64,000 bases of DNA from Photobacterium swingsii (lineage in GTDB: Bacteria > Pseudomonadota > Gammaproteobacteria > Enterobacterales > Vibrionaceae): NCBI RefSeq assembly GCF_024346715.1, contig NZ_AP024853.1, forward strand, positions 744,001 to 808,000. The letters are read 5' to 3'. Both the position numbers and the translations under genes were made by a program. Below are positions 38,142 to 48,090 of this stretch, piece after piece. Under the pieces are notes generated by a model that saw only the letters and a program-made list of their open reading frames with translations, did no database searches and was not told where the DNA came from. Position 1 is the first letter of the stretch, and each line of letters opens with the position of its first letter.

Positions 38142-38499
38142 TGTTTTAAAGCCCCCAACACTACCTTTTATCCTTTTCTTTTTCTCTACATTGCGACGTT
38201 AGAAACGTCGATTCAGTTTTCTTGTCCTATCAATCAAGGTTTTTACTTAGCGTCATCCCCCTATTTGTCTTACTCTCTCCCGTGCACTGAATACTGACTA
38301 CATGCTGAATTTGCACTTAAAAAGCGCTGAACTGCGCATTAATACTGCAATTAGCGAAAAGATTTACGTAACTTAACAGATAGAAACATCTCCAGTGCGC
38401 TAGGATGTAACCATAATAAAATACGCGTTCTAAAACAGAATATATGGCCATTATGGTACTCCCCATAACTGACGCCACTAGCGAAATGAGAAGGTAAAC

Positions 38500-39186
38500 A
38501 TGACTCCACAAGAAAAAGAACTCATCCAAAATGTGGCTAACAAACTAAAACAAAGCCCTGAAAAAACAAAAGATCAAGATGCAGAAACGCTGATCAAAGA
38601 TGAAATCGGCTCGCAGCAAGACGCCATCTATAAGCTAACTCAAGCAGTGCTTGTACAAGAAATGGCGCTTAAAGAGTTGAAACAAAAAAATGATTATTTA
38701 GAAAAGTGTGTTGAACACCACAAATCAGAAGCCAACCGTGGCACATTAAGCAAAATGATGGGTGGCAACCGTCCGGCTCCACAGCCGCCTCAACCTGCGC
38801 ATCAACCAAGTGCATTCGGTAGTTTTATGCAAACAGCCGCCTCTGTCGCTGTTGGTATGGTGGCGGGTAATATGATCAGCAACGCACTCTTCAATAACGA
38901 TGATGGTGCTGCAGCAGATTCACTGGCATCAGCAGAAGACAGCGCTAGCAGCTTTCTTGATGATTCAACAGGTGGCTTCGCGTCGGATTATACCGATAGC
39001 AGCACAGGCGGATTTGGTGACGCGGGCTTTAATGATTCAAGCGACGGTGGTTTTGGCTCTGCTGGCTTTGATGACGATACCTTAGCAAATAATAGCGATG
39101 ACAGCTTATTTGGCGGGGGTGGCGACTTCTTCGGCGGTGATGAGGGATTTGGTGGTGATGATTTTGGCGACTTTGACGACGTTTAA
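38500..39186 (+). CDS. DUF2076 family protein
   Basis: This 228-residue protein has the DUF2076 start 'MTPQEKELIQNVANKLKQ', a coiled segment (~40-75), a Pro/Gln-rich stretch, one hydrophobic segment ('SFMQTAASVAVGMVAGNMIS') and a long Gly/Asp/Ser/Phe-rich tail with repeated 'GGFG' and 'DDS' elements. The tail is acidic and likely disordered. The function of the family is unknown. GAGAAGG precedes the ATG, and a strong terminator follows. Confidence 0.85.
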   Translation: MTPQEKELIQNVANKLKQSPEKTKDQDAETLIKDEIGSQQDAIYKLTQAVLVQEMALKELKQKNDYLEKCVEHHKSEANRGTLSKMMGGNRPAPQPPQPAHQPSAFGSFMQTAASVAVGMVAGNMISNALFNNDDGAAADSLASAEDSASSFLDDSTGGFASDYTDSSTGGFGDAGFNDSSDGGFGSAGFDDDTLANNSDDSLFGGGGDFFGGDEGFGGDDFGDFDDV

Positions 39187-39213
39187 TCGCTTTTTACCCT
39201 GAACCACAACAAG

Positions 39214-39243
39214 AAAAGGTAGATTCTCATCTACCTTTTTTAC
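39214..39243 (+). terminator. Rho-independent terminator
   Basis: AAAAGGTAGA (39214-39223), loop TTCTCA, TCTACCTTTTTTT. The A and T flanks allow action in both directions. Confidence 0.9.
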
Positions 39244-39257
39244 AACAACACATCACA

Positions 39258-39737
39258 TTACGGCATTGCGTAACTACTGATATTTCGATGCTGACACCCT
39301 CGAATAATTTTCATGAATTGCTTTTTATCCAAATGGATCAAGTTTTCATGATCCCCCGCTTCCATAAACCACTCATCTTTATCGATCAGCGCATCATCGA
39401 CCAACATAGGTATTGAATAAGCCTGCCCCAAAGACGGAACCGCACCAGGTTCACAATCTTGGAATATCTGCGACAGCTCATGCTCTGCAACTAAGGTATA
39501 CACTTTTCCTGTCAGCATATTGACCTTATCTACCATGACTCTACGATTCGCAGGTACAACTGCGAGCAAATATTCATTTGCAACCGTCTTAAGCAACACG
39601 GCTTTTGTCACATTAGCTGCAGGTACATGTGCAGACACCGCTGAACTAAACGATGTATCTGTGTGGCGGTGGTGAGCAACACTAAAATCGATATGGTGAG
39701 CACATAAGAATTGCCCCACCGTTATGGCCATAGCCAT
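39258..39737 (-). CDS. YbaK/EbsC-type aminoacyl-tRNA deacylase
   Basis: This 159-residue protein has the YbaK/ProX-like editing fold, which hydrolyses mischarged tRNA. Hallmarks are 'VTKAVLLKTVANEYLLAVVP' in the middle and 'EPGAVPSLGQAYSIPMLVDD' near the end. The ATG at 39737 follows a perfect GGAGG by six bases, so the longer frame is rejected. It is close to the bidirectional terminator after the DUF2076 gene. Confidence 0.85.
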   Translation of the reverse strand: MAMAITVGQFLCAHHIDFSVAHHRHTDTSFSSAVSAHVPAANVTKAVLLKTVANEYLLAVVPANRRVMVDKVNMLTGKVYTLVAEHELSQIFQDCEPGAVPSLGQAYSIPMLVDDALIDKDEWFMEAGDHENLIHLDKKQFMKIIRGCQHRNISSYAMP

Positions 39738-39834
39738 AGACACCTCCAAAAGAGATTACGACAGCTAAAGTATGATCCTAGTTTTCAGGTTATGCGAGCA
39801 GTAACTAACAGGAAAATAAGCGTGGATAACAAGG

Positions 39835-40338
39835 TTAATGAATAGGCATTCTTCTGATTTGCCAAAACGCTCGTTGCCAATAAGGGTTGTCTAAACGCGA
39901 AACTATCACTCCTTTAGAGGTGGACGCATGCATAAATTGATTATTGCCAATATAAATACCCACATGCCTCAAACGATAACCCGTTTTAAAGAATACTAAG
40001 TCACCATACTTAGCCTGCTGTTTTGAAACTGACTTTCCCATTTTTGCAAGCTCGCCCGTCGTCCGTGGCAACAGTGTTTGATACACATCAGAATAACCAA
40101 CTTGTACAAAAGCCGAGCAGTCAATACCACGTTTAGTTGTTCCACCTAAGCGGTACGGCGTCCCCTTCCATTCTTCATAGACGTTAACAAAACTGAGCTG
40201 AGATTGAGTCTGAATATCTGGTGTTGTTGTTACAGTCGACGTTGAGGGCTGCGGCGCAACAACTTGCTTTGACGATGAACATCCAGTAAGGGTGAGAAAG
40301 AAAAATAGCAAGGTAGAAGTATAAAATCCGTTTAGCAC
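39835..40338 (-). CDS. NlpC/P60 family lipoprotein endopeptidase
   Basis: This protein of ~167 residues has a lipoprotein signal (lipobox 'LTGC') and an NlpC/P60 domain. The catalytic Cys is in 'GIDCSAFVQVGY', the His in 'RHVGIYIGNN' and a third polar residue in 'FMHASTSKG'. It resembles MepS (Spr), which cleaves peptidoglycan cross-bridges. The GTG at 40338 (GGGAG about eleven bases upstream) gives a normal lipoprotein signal. A TTG at 40356 is also possible, so the start is uncertain. Confidence 0.85.
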   Translation of the reverse strand: MLNGFYTSTLLFFFLTLTGCSSSKQVVAPQPSTSTVTTTPDIQTQSQLSFVNVYEEWKGTPYRLGGTTKRGIDCSAFVQVGYSDVYQTLLPRTTGELAKMGKSVSKQQAKYGDLVFFKTGYRLRHVGIYIGNNQFMHASTSKGVIVSRLDNPYWQRAFWQIRRMPIH

Positions 40339-40356
40339 GCGCAGTGACACTCCCAA

Positions 40357-41104
40357 GAAATGATACCTTCATTATGGATGACGAAGAGTGACAAAGACAG
40401 GAAGAAATCGGAAAAAAAAGAGGCTTTACAAGCGTAAGCCTCAAACTCCACACAACAGAAGAAATTCAACCATGTTAATCAAACACTTAGCACCTAAAGA
40501 AGAATACTGAATATATTTCAACCATAGTCAATTATCTACTAAACAAGATGCTGTTGAATCATTCAGTCATACTGCATATGGCCAATGAATATATCCAACA
40601 CATATTCGTTTAAATATTCACCTTTTGGATTTAAATCACAGATATAATGAAATAACATTCGACTCACTGAGTACAAATTGCTACGTCATACTGCTCTAAC
40701 ACTCAATAATGAAAGTACTAAAAAGTGAGGAAATAAATCCGACTGAATAAACTATTTTGTATGTTGAGTTTATGTTGTACTACGCTTCCCACCGACTCAA
40801 GCTTGTATAAAGAACCCACAATTGCTGTAAAAATCACCACGAATGCTCAACAGCCCCTAGCTATCACGGATATTTCCTTTCATAATGCATGCTACATGGT
40901 GGTTCAATCCAACTAGTGTATTGTTTCTTATTAAGATTTATGTAATACCACGTCAGTCAATTACATCTTATTTTGAAAAATAAGTTTGTTACCATTCTGT
41001 GAATTAAAACCAGAACTCTTAAACCTACTTATGTAAAGTAAACTTGTTTTTATACTTTTTTCGTATCAGTATGATACGGCCTCAGCTTTGATTAGGGAGT
41101 CAAT
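40357..41104. other. Long AT-rich gap with one doubtful short frame
   Basis: Most of this ~750-bp stretch shows no gene. A 51-codon frame on the plus strand starts at ATG 40761 and ends at 40916. It encodes a Cys-containing start 'MLSLCCTTLPTDSS' that looks like the beginning of a secreted or lipid-anchored protein, but it has no clear ribosome site. It may be a decayed gene. Confidence 0.4.
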
Positions 41105-41857
41105 GTGCTTAGTTTTATCCGCATAGTGCTTGCGGCATTTTTTATCATCTTCATGACACTTTTCGCGCTTATTTATTGCTTATTCAGCCCGCGCGATCCT
41201 AAGCACGTCCACTTTTTCTGTCGTTGGTTTAATCAACTTCACAAACTGGTTGGGCTACAACTTATCCAGCGCGGTACAGAGCGTGTAAAAAATGCAGGTA
41301 ACAGTGTTTATATCTCTAATCACCAAAGCGTGTTTGACTTCGTCACTGCGCCGGGCATGCTCCAACCTCGCACCGTATCACTCGGTAAAAAAAGCTTATT
41401 GTGGCTACCTTTTTTCGGTCAGCTTTATTGGATCACAGGTAATATCCTGATTGATCGTGAAAACAAATCAAAAGCACGTAACACCATCAAGCAAGTTGTT
41501 GAAGCGATTCATCAACGTAATCTGTCGGTGTGGATTTACCCAGAAGGCACACGCAGTAAAGGCCGTGGTCTATTGCCATTCAAAACAGGGGCTTTCCGTA
41601 TGGCAATTGAAGCAGGTGTTCCTATCGTGCCTATGTGTGTAAGCACAACCCATAACAAAATTGACCTAAACCGTCGCACAAACGGTGTCGTGATTGCTGA
41701 AATGCTAGAACCGATAGATGTATCGGCATACACAACCAATGATGCACGAGCTTTAGCTGATCACTGCCACAAACTGATGGCAGACAAAATTGCAGAACTC
41801 GATAAAGAAGTTGAACAATTAGAAGCCCAACAAGGCGCTTCATTGCAAGCCGACTAA
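41105..41857 (+). CDS. plsC: 1-acyl-sn-glycerol-3-phosphate acyltransferase
   Basis: This 250-residue membrane enzyme makes phosphatidic acid by acylating lysophosphatidic acid. The N-terminal membrane helix is followed by the acyltransferase motifs HX4D in 'SNHQSVFDF', 'ILIDREN', 'WIYPEGTRSKG' and 'GVPIVPMCVST'. The start is GTG at 41105 with GGGAG six bases upstream. A strong terminator follows. Confidence 0.95.
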   Translation: MLSFIRIVLAAFFIIFMTLFALIYCLFSPRDPKHVHFFCRWFNQLHKLVGLQLIQRGTERVKNAGNSVYISNHQSVFDFVTAPGMLQPRTVSLGKKSLLWLPFFGQLYWITGNILIDRENKSKARNTIKQVVEAIHQRNLSVWIYPEGTRSKGRGLLPFKTGAFRMAIEAGVPIVPMCVSTTHNKIDLNRRTNGVVIAEMLEPIDVSAYTTNDARALADHCHKLMADKIAELDKEVEQLEAQQGASLQAD

Positions 41858-41885
41858 ACATCAGAACGCTTCAAATAAGAATAAA

Positions 41886-41913
41886 AAAACAGCCCAAATT
41901 TGGGCTGTTTTTA
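41886..41913 (+). terminator. Rho-independent terminator after plsC
   Basis: AACAGCCCAAA/TTTGGGCTGTT, nearly without a loop, preceded by seven A and followed by five T. It can act in both directions. Confidence 0.85.
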
Positions 41914-41952
41914 TTGGCGAGCACTTCATATCGAAAAATTAAGAATCAAACG

Positions 41953-42201
41953 CTACCGTTCAGCAAAACGGAACAACGAATCAATTGCAATAGGGCAATC
42001 CCCTACTTGATGGACAATGGCTTCTGCTTGCTGCAAAGAATCAAAGCTACAAGGGATGCCATATGTATCAGTAACAGGATGATCTTGCCCATCTTGGTCA
42101 ATAAAATGTACCCCCCAACCCGCACTTAGAAAGTCATGTACAACTCTAGCCTCAATAAAATGCTGATCTTGATAAAGACTTTTACACTCTGAAAGCACCA
42201 T
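41953..42201 (-). CDS. Small hypothetical protein
   Basis: This 82-residue soluble protein (MVLSECKSLYQDQHF...) is of unknown function. The ATG at 42201 follows a near-perfect AAGGAGG five bases upstream, which supports a real gene. The composition suggests a compact alpha/beta fold ('FLSAGWGVHFIDQDGQDHPV'), with no membrane segment. It is convergent with plsC and uses the same bidirectional terminator. Confidence 0.7.
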   Translation of the reverse strand: MVLSECKSLYQDQHFIEARVVHDFLSAGWGVHFIDQDGQDHPVTDTYGIPCSFDSLQQAEAIVHQVGDCPIAIDSLFRFAER

Positions 42202-42518
42202 AACTGCCTCCTTCATAGCGATTCTATCGTATTAACTATAGCTGTTAACGCTTAATTTTTAACCCAGAATGAACAGTTAGTTGTACTTGAAATGAAATTA
42301 TTGAATTAATTTCATTATTAGTTCACACGGCTGCTCCGACAAGCAAAGCTTCCGCAAGTTCATAATATAGAAGCATTTTTAAGCACTCACCGTTAAATAT
42401 AAACCAACATGAGCAAAGGCAACTTCCAATAAGGACACCTTAGCAATAAAACAATATTTTATTATTACACTAACTCAGTATATGATACGCTTTTCCAATA
42501 AATACAACTGCTTTCGTC

Positions 42519-43148
42519 ATGACTAAAACTATAAGAATAATTTTTGTAGCCTTACTGTTTTCATCTTATTCTGCACATGCCTCTGTATACGTAGGCAGTA
42601 AGTTAGGGCTGAGTGCAATCGACTATAACCAAGAGCTTGATTCTGGCAACACAAATGAAGATCCATTAATGATTTCGGATGTCTACGGTGGATTTGGTAT
42701 TGATATCGGCTGGATATCAGATACCAATCAATATCGGATATTTTACACACTTGAACAGCATGATGCTGAAACCGAGCTATACAATGACAATAATCGTCTC
42801 ATGATGAAGACGACCGATAGTATATCTCAGCACCTCATTAGTGCAGAGTACCTATTCTTACCTCAGCGTCATTGGAACCCTTATGCTGGTATTCACGCTG
42901 GCTTTCATCAACGAGAGACAGTAGACAGTCAAAATGACTTTTACAGCTTTACTTCTTCAGGTTTTACCTATGGTGCGCAAACAGGTATTACTGGCCGTAT
43001 AGGAAAACACTTTACGCTCGATTTTGGCATGCGTTTTTCCGTACTTCAGAGCACTGCTAAAAATAAAAAAGAGCAGTCAAGTGATACACTAAAAATTACA
43101 AACAACATGCTCACCGTTGTATATTTTGGTGCCAACTATCGTTTTTAA
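42519..43148 (+). CDS. Outer-membrane beta-barrel protein
   Basis: This 209-residue protein has a signal peptide (cleavage after 'AHA', residue ~22), eight or so amphipathic strands and a terminal Phe ('VVYFGANYRF'), as expected for a small OmpA/OmpW-like barrel inserted by the Bam machine. No peptidoglycan-binding domain follows. The role is unknown. The ~300-bp upstream gap is AT-rich and contains no visible gene. Confidence 0.8.
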   Translation: MTKTIRIIFVALLFSSYSAHASVYVGSKLGLSAIDYNQELDSGNTNEDPLMISDVYGGFGIDIGWISDTNQYRIFYTLEQHDAETELYNDNNRLMMKTTDSISQHLISAEYLFLPQRHWNPYAGIHAGFHQRETVDSQNDFYSFTSSGFTYGAQTGITGRIGKHFTLDFGMRFSVLQSTAKNKKEQSSDTLKITNNMLTVVYFGANYRF

Positions 43149-43492
43149 GCTATATTCTTAGTGAAATCTAATTTTCCAAATATTGCTAAAAATTATAAAA
43201 TCCAGATCACTAGCCAAAGCACATCCATAATGGATGTTAAATCATGATTATAAAGGATTATTAATCTTAAGTTATATCAATTCTAATTTATTATATGTAT
43301 TAATTAGAAAGTAATATTGATAAACATGCTTATATCGGTATAGAATCCACATCAATCAAACACCGTTCAAATACAGGATGCTGTGTTTAAAAAATTATGT
43401 ACATTAAATTCGTTCATCTAGCTTTAGAGGCAGATTACGAATAAAAGCCACTGGCTATAAGCGACTCATTAAGAAGTCGCCATAGCCCCATC

Positions 43493-43909
43493 ATGGAAAA
43501 AACAAGAAGCGTACTCACTATGGACAAATTAACTACCGACTTCCGATTTATGAAATCAACATCAACGTTTTTACAATGGTTAGCCGACAACCATAATGCT
43601 CCGCAAAATATCAAGTCACCACTTATAGGCTGGCAACACCCGTCACAAGATGAGATCAATGAGGCTTTGGATTCACTGAAAGCCCTACTTGGTCTGTCAG
43701 AAACTGACATTGCTTACATGCTGGGGTCTTCAGCATCTCGTGGTAATGCGGGCCGTATGATTAAGCGCTGGCGTGATGGCGAAGCTAAAATCCCTTATGC
43801 AACATGGCTTGTAACGCTATCCATGTTGGGACGTACTACAGTACCTAACTTTAACCATAAACCTGAAACAACACAGATTGAATATCCGCAATTGTCAGAA
43901 ACACTTTAA
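43493..43909 (+). CDS. Helix-turn-helix-like hypothetical protein
   Basis: This protein of up to 138 residues has a centre that looks like an Xre-type DNA-binding unit: 'ALLGLSETDIAYMLGSSASR' followed by 'KRWRDGEAKIPYATWLVTL'. It may bind DNA or belong to an antitoxin-like group. The start is uncertain, with ATG at 43493, 43520 or 43550 and no good ribosome site. No partner toxin gene is visible next to it. A hairpin terminator lies ~85 bp downstream. Confidence 0.65.
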   Translation: MEKTRSVLTMDKLTTDFRFMKSTSTFLQWLADNHNAPQNIKSPLIGWQHPSQDEINEALDSLKALLGLSETDIAYMLGSSASRGNAGRMIKRWRDGEAKIPYATWLVTLSMLGRTTVPNFNHKPETTQIEYPQLSETL

Positions 43910-43993
43910 ATTTCATCTTATAAGACAGATTGCTATCAATATTATGATTGCTCATTACGGTACAGCTCTTCATAGTCGTACCGGTATAAAACA

Positions 43994-44028
43994 AAAAGCC
44001 CCTCTCAACAGTGTTGAGAGAGGCTTTC
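43994..44028. terminator. Terminator between convergent genes
   Basis: AAAGCCCCTCTCAACA and TGTTGAGAGAGGCTTT pair with one mismatch around a 1-base spacer (43995-44027). A and T flanks suit both directions. Confidence 0.75.
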
Positions 44029-44093
44029 CTCTGAAACTTCTTCTTTGCACCCGTCTTACTGACTACCTTCCTTGAAAGGCCACTCAATAATAC

Positions 44094-44582
44094 CTACTGG
44101 GCTTCATCGACTGAATTCAATGCTTTAGACGACACATCTAACTTTTCTTTTAACCATAAACCTGAAGACTTCATACAGTAACCAAACACAACCCCCAATA
44201 GCAAAGATGGCACAACAAGCTGCCAGTCACCGTTTGCAGCAAAGGTTGCACATGACCCAATAAAGGTGCCCGGAATAAAATTTAGCCACGTTTGCTTTGC
44301 TTGGACACACATAAAGAATGCAACAACCGCAGTTACCACATAGCCAATGATCTCTATGCTAAATACGCTAGAAAGCTTGATAATAACCATGGCCCAAAAA
44401 ACACCACTCAGATTGGTCGCCATACTCAAGCCAAGCCCTTTCAGCCCATCTTTTGGTGATGCAAAATACGTTGTACACCCAAGAAAACCGCCCCAACTGA
44501 GTAAACCTAAAGAGACGGCAACCCACCCCCAAATTCCCGACAAAATACCCGTAGTGATTGCGATTGCAACTAGCACTGACAT
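44094..44582 (-). CDS. DUF1097 inner-membrane protein (YcdZ-like)
   Basis: This 162-residue membrane protein has five predicted helices and the DUF1097 pattern ('GLLSWGGFLGCTTYFASPKDG', 'NFIPGTFIGSCATFAANGDW', both within the family core). E. coli YcdZ is the best-known relative, and its function is not known. The ATG at 44582 is preferred to a TTG at 44591. Confidence 0.8.
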   Translation of the reverse strand: MSVLVAIAITTGILSGIWGWVAVSLGLLSWGGFLGCTTYFASPKDGLKGLGLSMATNLSGVFWAMVIIKLSSVFSIEIIGYVVTAVVAFFMCVQAKQTWLNFIPGTFIGSCATFAANGDWQLVVPSLLLGVVFGYCMKSSGLWLKEKLDVSSKALNSVDEAQ

Positions 44583-44938
44583 ATGAATCAACCTAACTAT
44601 TTTATTAAGGAAACAGTCTAAACAAGCAAGGCAATCAACTCAGCAGCACTGATCACATAAATGAGCAATCATACTCAAGCAATACATTGAACATGTGACG
44701 CCAATCACCAAATATTGATATTAAACAACAGGCACGTATAAATAACGCTCAATAACTGCTTAATAGTTAATTTATACCTGTCACCTTAGTATCCACCAGT
44801 AGAAACAATTATTGCCACTATCGATAATAAATTGCGGATATTCACCACTATGCTAAGTTATTGCCATTAAAAATAATGTACTGGTAACAGCCAAATACAA
44901 GAAGATGACGCTGTTACAAAGACTACTGTGGAGTGACC

Positions 44939-45943
44939 ATGGGTCCATTAATGCTTGATGTATCTGGCTACGAGTTAGATGCTGAAGAACGTGAAATAAT
45001 TCAACACCCAACGGTTGGTGGTATCATCTTTTTTGCTCGGAATTACCATGACCGCGCCCAGCTGCGTGCATTAGTCAAAGACATCCGTCAAACCGCAAAC
45101 CGCCCACTTCTTATTGCCGTCGATCAAGAAGGTGGACGTGTCCAACGTTTCCGCGATGAATTCACGCTGCTTCCACCAGCAAAAGCCTTTGCTTCTCAAA
45201 AAGAAGGACAAACATTAGCGTTACAAGGTGGCTGGCTTATGGCTGCTGAACTACTAGCAATGGACATCGATCTCAGTTTAGCTCCAGTATTAGACCTTGG
45301 CTTTGACTGTAAAGCCATTGGCGACCGGGCTTTTTCAGATGACCCTCAGCAAGTCTTTACTTACGCATCACAATTTATCAAAGGTATGAAAGAAGCGGGA
45401 ATGGCGACAACAGGTAAGCACTTTCCTGGTCATGGTGGTGTGTTAGCCGACTCTCACTTAGAAACGCCTTTTGACTCTCGTGACACCATCAAACAGCACG
45501 ATATGACAGTATTTAAACAACTGATTGATCACAAGCTGCTAGATGCAATGATGCCGGCTCATGTTGTGTTTGATGCGTATGATGACCAGCCCGCAAGTGG
45601 TTCTGAATATTGGCTCAAAAAAGTCCTTCGTGACGATCTTAGCTTCAAGGGCGTCGTTTTTTCTGACGATCTGAATATGAAAGGGGCTGACGTGCTCGGA
45701 AATTATAGCGAGCGTGCAATTGCCGCCCAGCAAGCAGGCTGTGACATGGTTATGCTATGTAATAACCGCGAAGGTGCCATTGAAGCGCTTGACGGCTTAC
45801 CGCAAACACAAGTGCCTATATTGGACACTTTACTTAAGCGCCCATGCGGTGAATACCGCGATCTTATTCGCACAGAGCGTTGGAAAACAACCCAAATAAG
45901 GATTCAACGTTTAAGAGAAGAGTGGCTTGCCGCCAATGCCTAG
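44939..45943 (+). CDS. nagZ: Beta-N-acetylhexosaminidase NagZ
   Basis: This 334-residue cytoplasmic GH3 enzyme removes GlcNAc from anhydro-muropeptides during cell-wall recycling. Landmarks are '[19 protein letters not shown]' at the N-terminus, '[11 protein letters not shown]', '[12 protein letters not shown]' (catalytic loop with the His/Asp pair of NagZ) and '[10 protein letters not shown]' (nucleophile Asp). The ATG at 44939 (GGAG upstream) matches the conserved N-terminus of the family. A strong terminator follows. The 350 bp upstream show no gene. Confidence 0.95.
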   Translation: MGPLMLDVSGYELDAEEREIIQHPTVGGIIFFARNYHDRAQLRALVKDIRQTANRPLLIAVDQEGGRVQRFRDEFTLLPPAKAFASQKEGQTLALQGGWLMAAELLAMDIDLSLAPVLDLGFDCKAIGDRAFSDDPQQVFTYASQFIKGMKEAGMATTGKHFPGHGGVLADSHLETPFDSRDTIKQHDMTVFKQLIDHKLLDAMMPAHVVFDAYDDQPASGSEYWLKKVLRDDLSFKGVVFSDDLNMKGADVLGNYSERAIAAQQAGCDMVMLCNNREGAIEALDGLPQTQVPILDTLLKRPCGEYRDLIRTERWKTTQIRIQRLREEWLAANA

Positions 45944-45973
45944 CGTTTCCAATTCGTTAATGGCGTATTAGCT

Positions 45974-46012
45974 AAATAACCCGTCAGATCACCTAGCTGA
46001 CGGGTTATTTAA
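45974..46012 (+). terminator. Rho-independent terminator after nagZ
   Basis: AAATAACCCGTCAG and CTGACGGGTTATTT (45997-46010) form a 14-bp stem with a ~9-base loop between nagZ and the convergent EAL gene. Confidence 0.8.
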
Positions 46013-46052
46013 CAAACCTAGTTATTGGAATTACAATCACCAAAGCAACCAC

Positions 46053-47690
46053 TTAATCAGCCAAGTTAGTGTTATACAAAACCGTTGGTGGTATCTGAAA
46101 GCGCTTTGTTAATGACTGACGAGCAACCATACTCTTACAGTAATACGCAAAATCTCTAAATGGCATTGGTCGACCAAAATAGAACCCTTGTTGTAATGTG
46201 ACGCCATGCTTAGCTAAATAGATAGACTGCTCTTCGGTTTCCACGCCTTCCGCTATCATTTCCATCTTGGCTTCACGGCCAAACGCAATAATTGAGTCTA
46301 AAAGTGACAGCTTAAGATCAGCGGTTCCTATGGTCTCGACAAACATTTTATCGATTTTCAAACTACGAATATCCAACTGCTGAATATAGCTAAAGCCACC
46401 ATAGCCTGTACCTGCATCATCCAATTTCACGTCGATACCTTGTGTGCGCAACGTTTCAATGACTTGCGATGCCATAGCCAAATTTGTAAAACGCTTACGC
46501 TCAGTGACTTCAAATGCAAGCTGCGAGGATAGCAGTGGCGATTCATCCAATACAGCAAGTGAATTCGCCAAGACTTCAACCTGTTCCAACTGATCGGGCA
46601 CAATATTCACGCTGATCACTTGGTGAGTATTTCCCCAATTAAGCTTGGAAACATCACCGATCGCTTTTTCAATAAGCTGCTCTGTAATCGGTAAAATTTG
46701 CCCACTTTTTTCTACATAAGGGATAAACTCCATAGGTGAAATTAAACCTTGCCCATGGCGCTTCCAACGTGCCAACATTTCACAGCCATACAGACTATTT
46801 GTAGAAACATCGACAATAGGCTGGTAATAAGGAATAAACTCTCGCTGCAATATCCCCTGCTCAACCAAAGCATGTAACGACATTTTCCGGTATTCAAAAA
46901 ATCGGAGCACCACAAGTACAATAAAACCGAGCCCTATGCCAAGTAACAGTAACGGAAGGATCGTTTTGTTGTGGTAAATAGAAAGCAGTTCATCTGAGAC
47001 ATACACCCGAATGCTAATACCATTATCAAGACGAGTATTGAACAAGATAGGCTGTGAAAATAGTGCCGCATCACCTCGCCAAAATGAAATAGTCGGGTTA
47101 TTAGCAGCTGAAATAGCGGTTAATACACAGTTTTCACAATATTTGTGGCGGATCGCCTCAGTGACTATTGGTTCCATGTGTACATAAAGCGATCCCTTCT
47201 CGCCTTTCCACTGCGCAACCAATAAATTTTGTTCATTTCGCGAACCAGAAGTCACCCAAAGAGACGATCGTGCAGACAACGCATGAATCAAAGGCGCCAG
47301 CGTATCTTCACCACTTGCACCTTCAAAGCTAGAGCATCGAGAACCATCCAAGTTATGCAGTGACAAACGCCGCAATGCGTAATCATTATAAGTAATGTGC
47401 TTTAGCTGATGGCGATCTAATGCCATACAGTCAAACAAAAATAATTTCGACAGCATCTCAAGCTTGCCATCAAAAGAGTCTACTTGCTTCCTGTACTGTT
47501 GAAGCATGTTTTTTGCATCGCTACTTATGGTGTACCGCAAATAAAGCTTTGACACATAACCACTTGTCGAAACAAGTAATACGCCGCAAAAAAACATAAA
47601 TAACAGGCTGACTAACCAGTTGCCTAGATTCATTGAGCTGAACAAAGCGCTCATTTTCAATGTTGGTGAAGTTTGACTATGTGAAGGCAT
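46053..47690 (-). CDS. CSS-motif EAL-domain c-di-GMP phosphodiesterase
   Basis: This protein of ~545 residues has two membrane helices flanking a periplasmic CSS-motif domain ('GSRCSSFEGA', with further Cys in 'KYCENCVLT') and a cytoplasmic EAL domain. The EAL motif reads 'CEMLARW', and the other catalytic parts are intact ('SVNIVPDQ', 'FEVTERKRF', 'KLDDAGTGYGGFSYI', 'KIDK', 'AEGVET'). In enterics, CSS-type enzymes sense periplasmic redox state through these Cys residues. The start is uncertain: ATG at 47690 or 47654, neither with a ribosome site. Confidence 0.9.
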   Translation of the reverse strand: MPSHSQTSPTLKMSALFSSMNLGNWLVSLLFMFFCGVLLVSTSGYVSKLYLRYTISSDAKNMLQQYRKQVDSFDGKLEMLSKLFLFDCMALDRHQLKHITYNDYALRRLSLHNLDGSRCSSFEGASGEDTLAPLIHALSARSSLWVTSGSRNEQNLLVAQWKGEKGSLYVHMEPIVTEAIRHKYCENCVLTAISAANNPTISFWRGDAALFSQPILFNTRLDNGISIRVYVSDELLSIYHNKTILPLLLLGIGLGFIVLVVLRFFEYRKMSLHALVEQGILQREFIPYYQPIVDVSTNSLYGCEMLARWKRHGQGLISPMEFIPYVEKSGQILPITEQLIEKAIGDVSKLNWGNTHQVISVNIVPDQLEQVEVLANSLAVLDESPLLSSQLAFEVTERKRFTNLAMASQVIETLRTQGIDVKLDDAGTGYGGFSYIQQLDIRSLKIDKMFVETIGTADLKLSLLDSIIAFGREAKMEMIAEGVETEEQSIYLAKHGVTLQQGFYFGRPMPFRDFAYYCKSMVARQSLTKRFQIPPTVLYNTNLAD

Positions 47691-48025
47691 ATACAATGAA
47701 ATAATTAGAAATCAAATGTCATTATTCATGTGCAACAAGGCACATCCGTGTGTTAATAAACGATATTGATAAATTGACAACTTAACAAGCAAAATCGTCA
47801 CTATATATACGACATAGATCATGTCTTTATGGATTATGCGTTACAAAAAATACAAAACAAAATCAGACAGATAGTGACAGCACTGTGAACAAACATGAAA
47901 TAGCTTGTACGCATAAGCATCACCTAAAAAGCATAGCGTGGGTTGGCTGGGAAATGGATGTCAGATCTGGTATTTGGTTAAAAGCAGGAGGTAAAGAATA
48001 GTAAGTACTGAACAGTAGAAATATT
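47691..48025. other. Intergenic region without a recognised gene
   Basis: These bases lie upstream of the CSS-EAL gene and downstream of the minus-strand 34-residue gene with its terminator. They are AT-rich and presumably hold the EAL promoter. Nothing else was identified. Confidence 0.4.
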
Positions 48026-48060
48026 AAAAACTACCAATCTAAACAGACATTTAGATTGGT
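48026..48060 (-). terminator. Rho-independent terminator of the 34-residue gene
   Basis: ACCAATCTAAA (48033-48043) pairs perfectly with TTTAGATTGGT (48050-48060). On the minus strand it is followed by AGTTTTTAATA. Confidence 0.85.
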
Positions 48061-48090
48061 ATTATTGATTTGATTATCGCAAAAAGAGAA

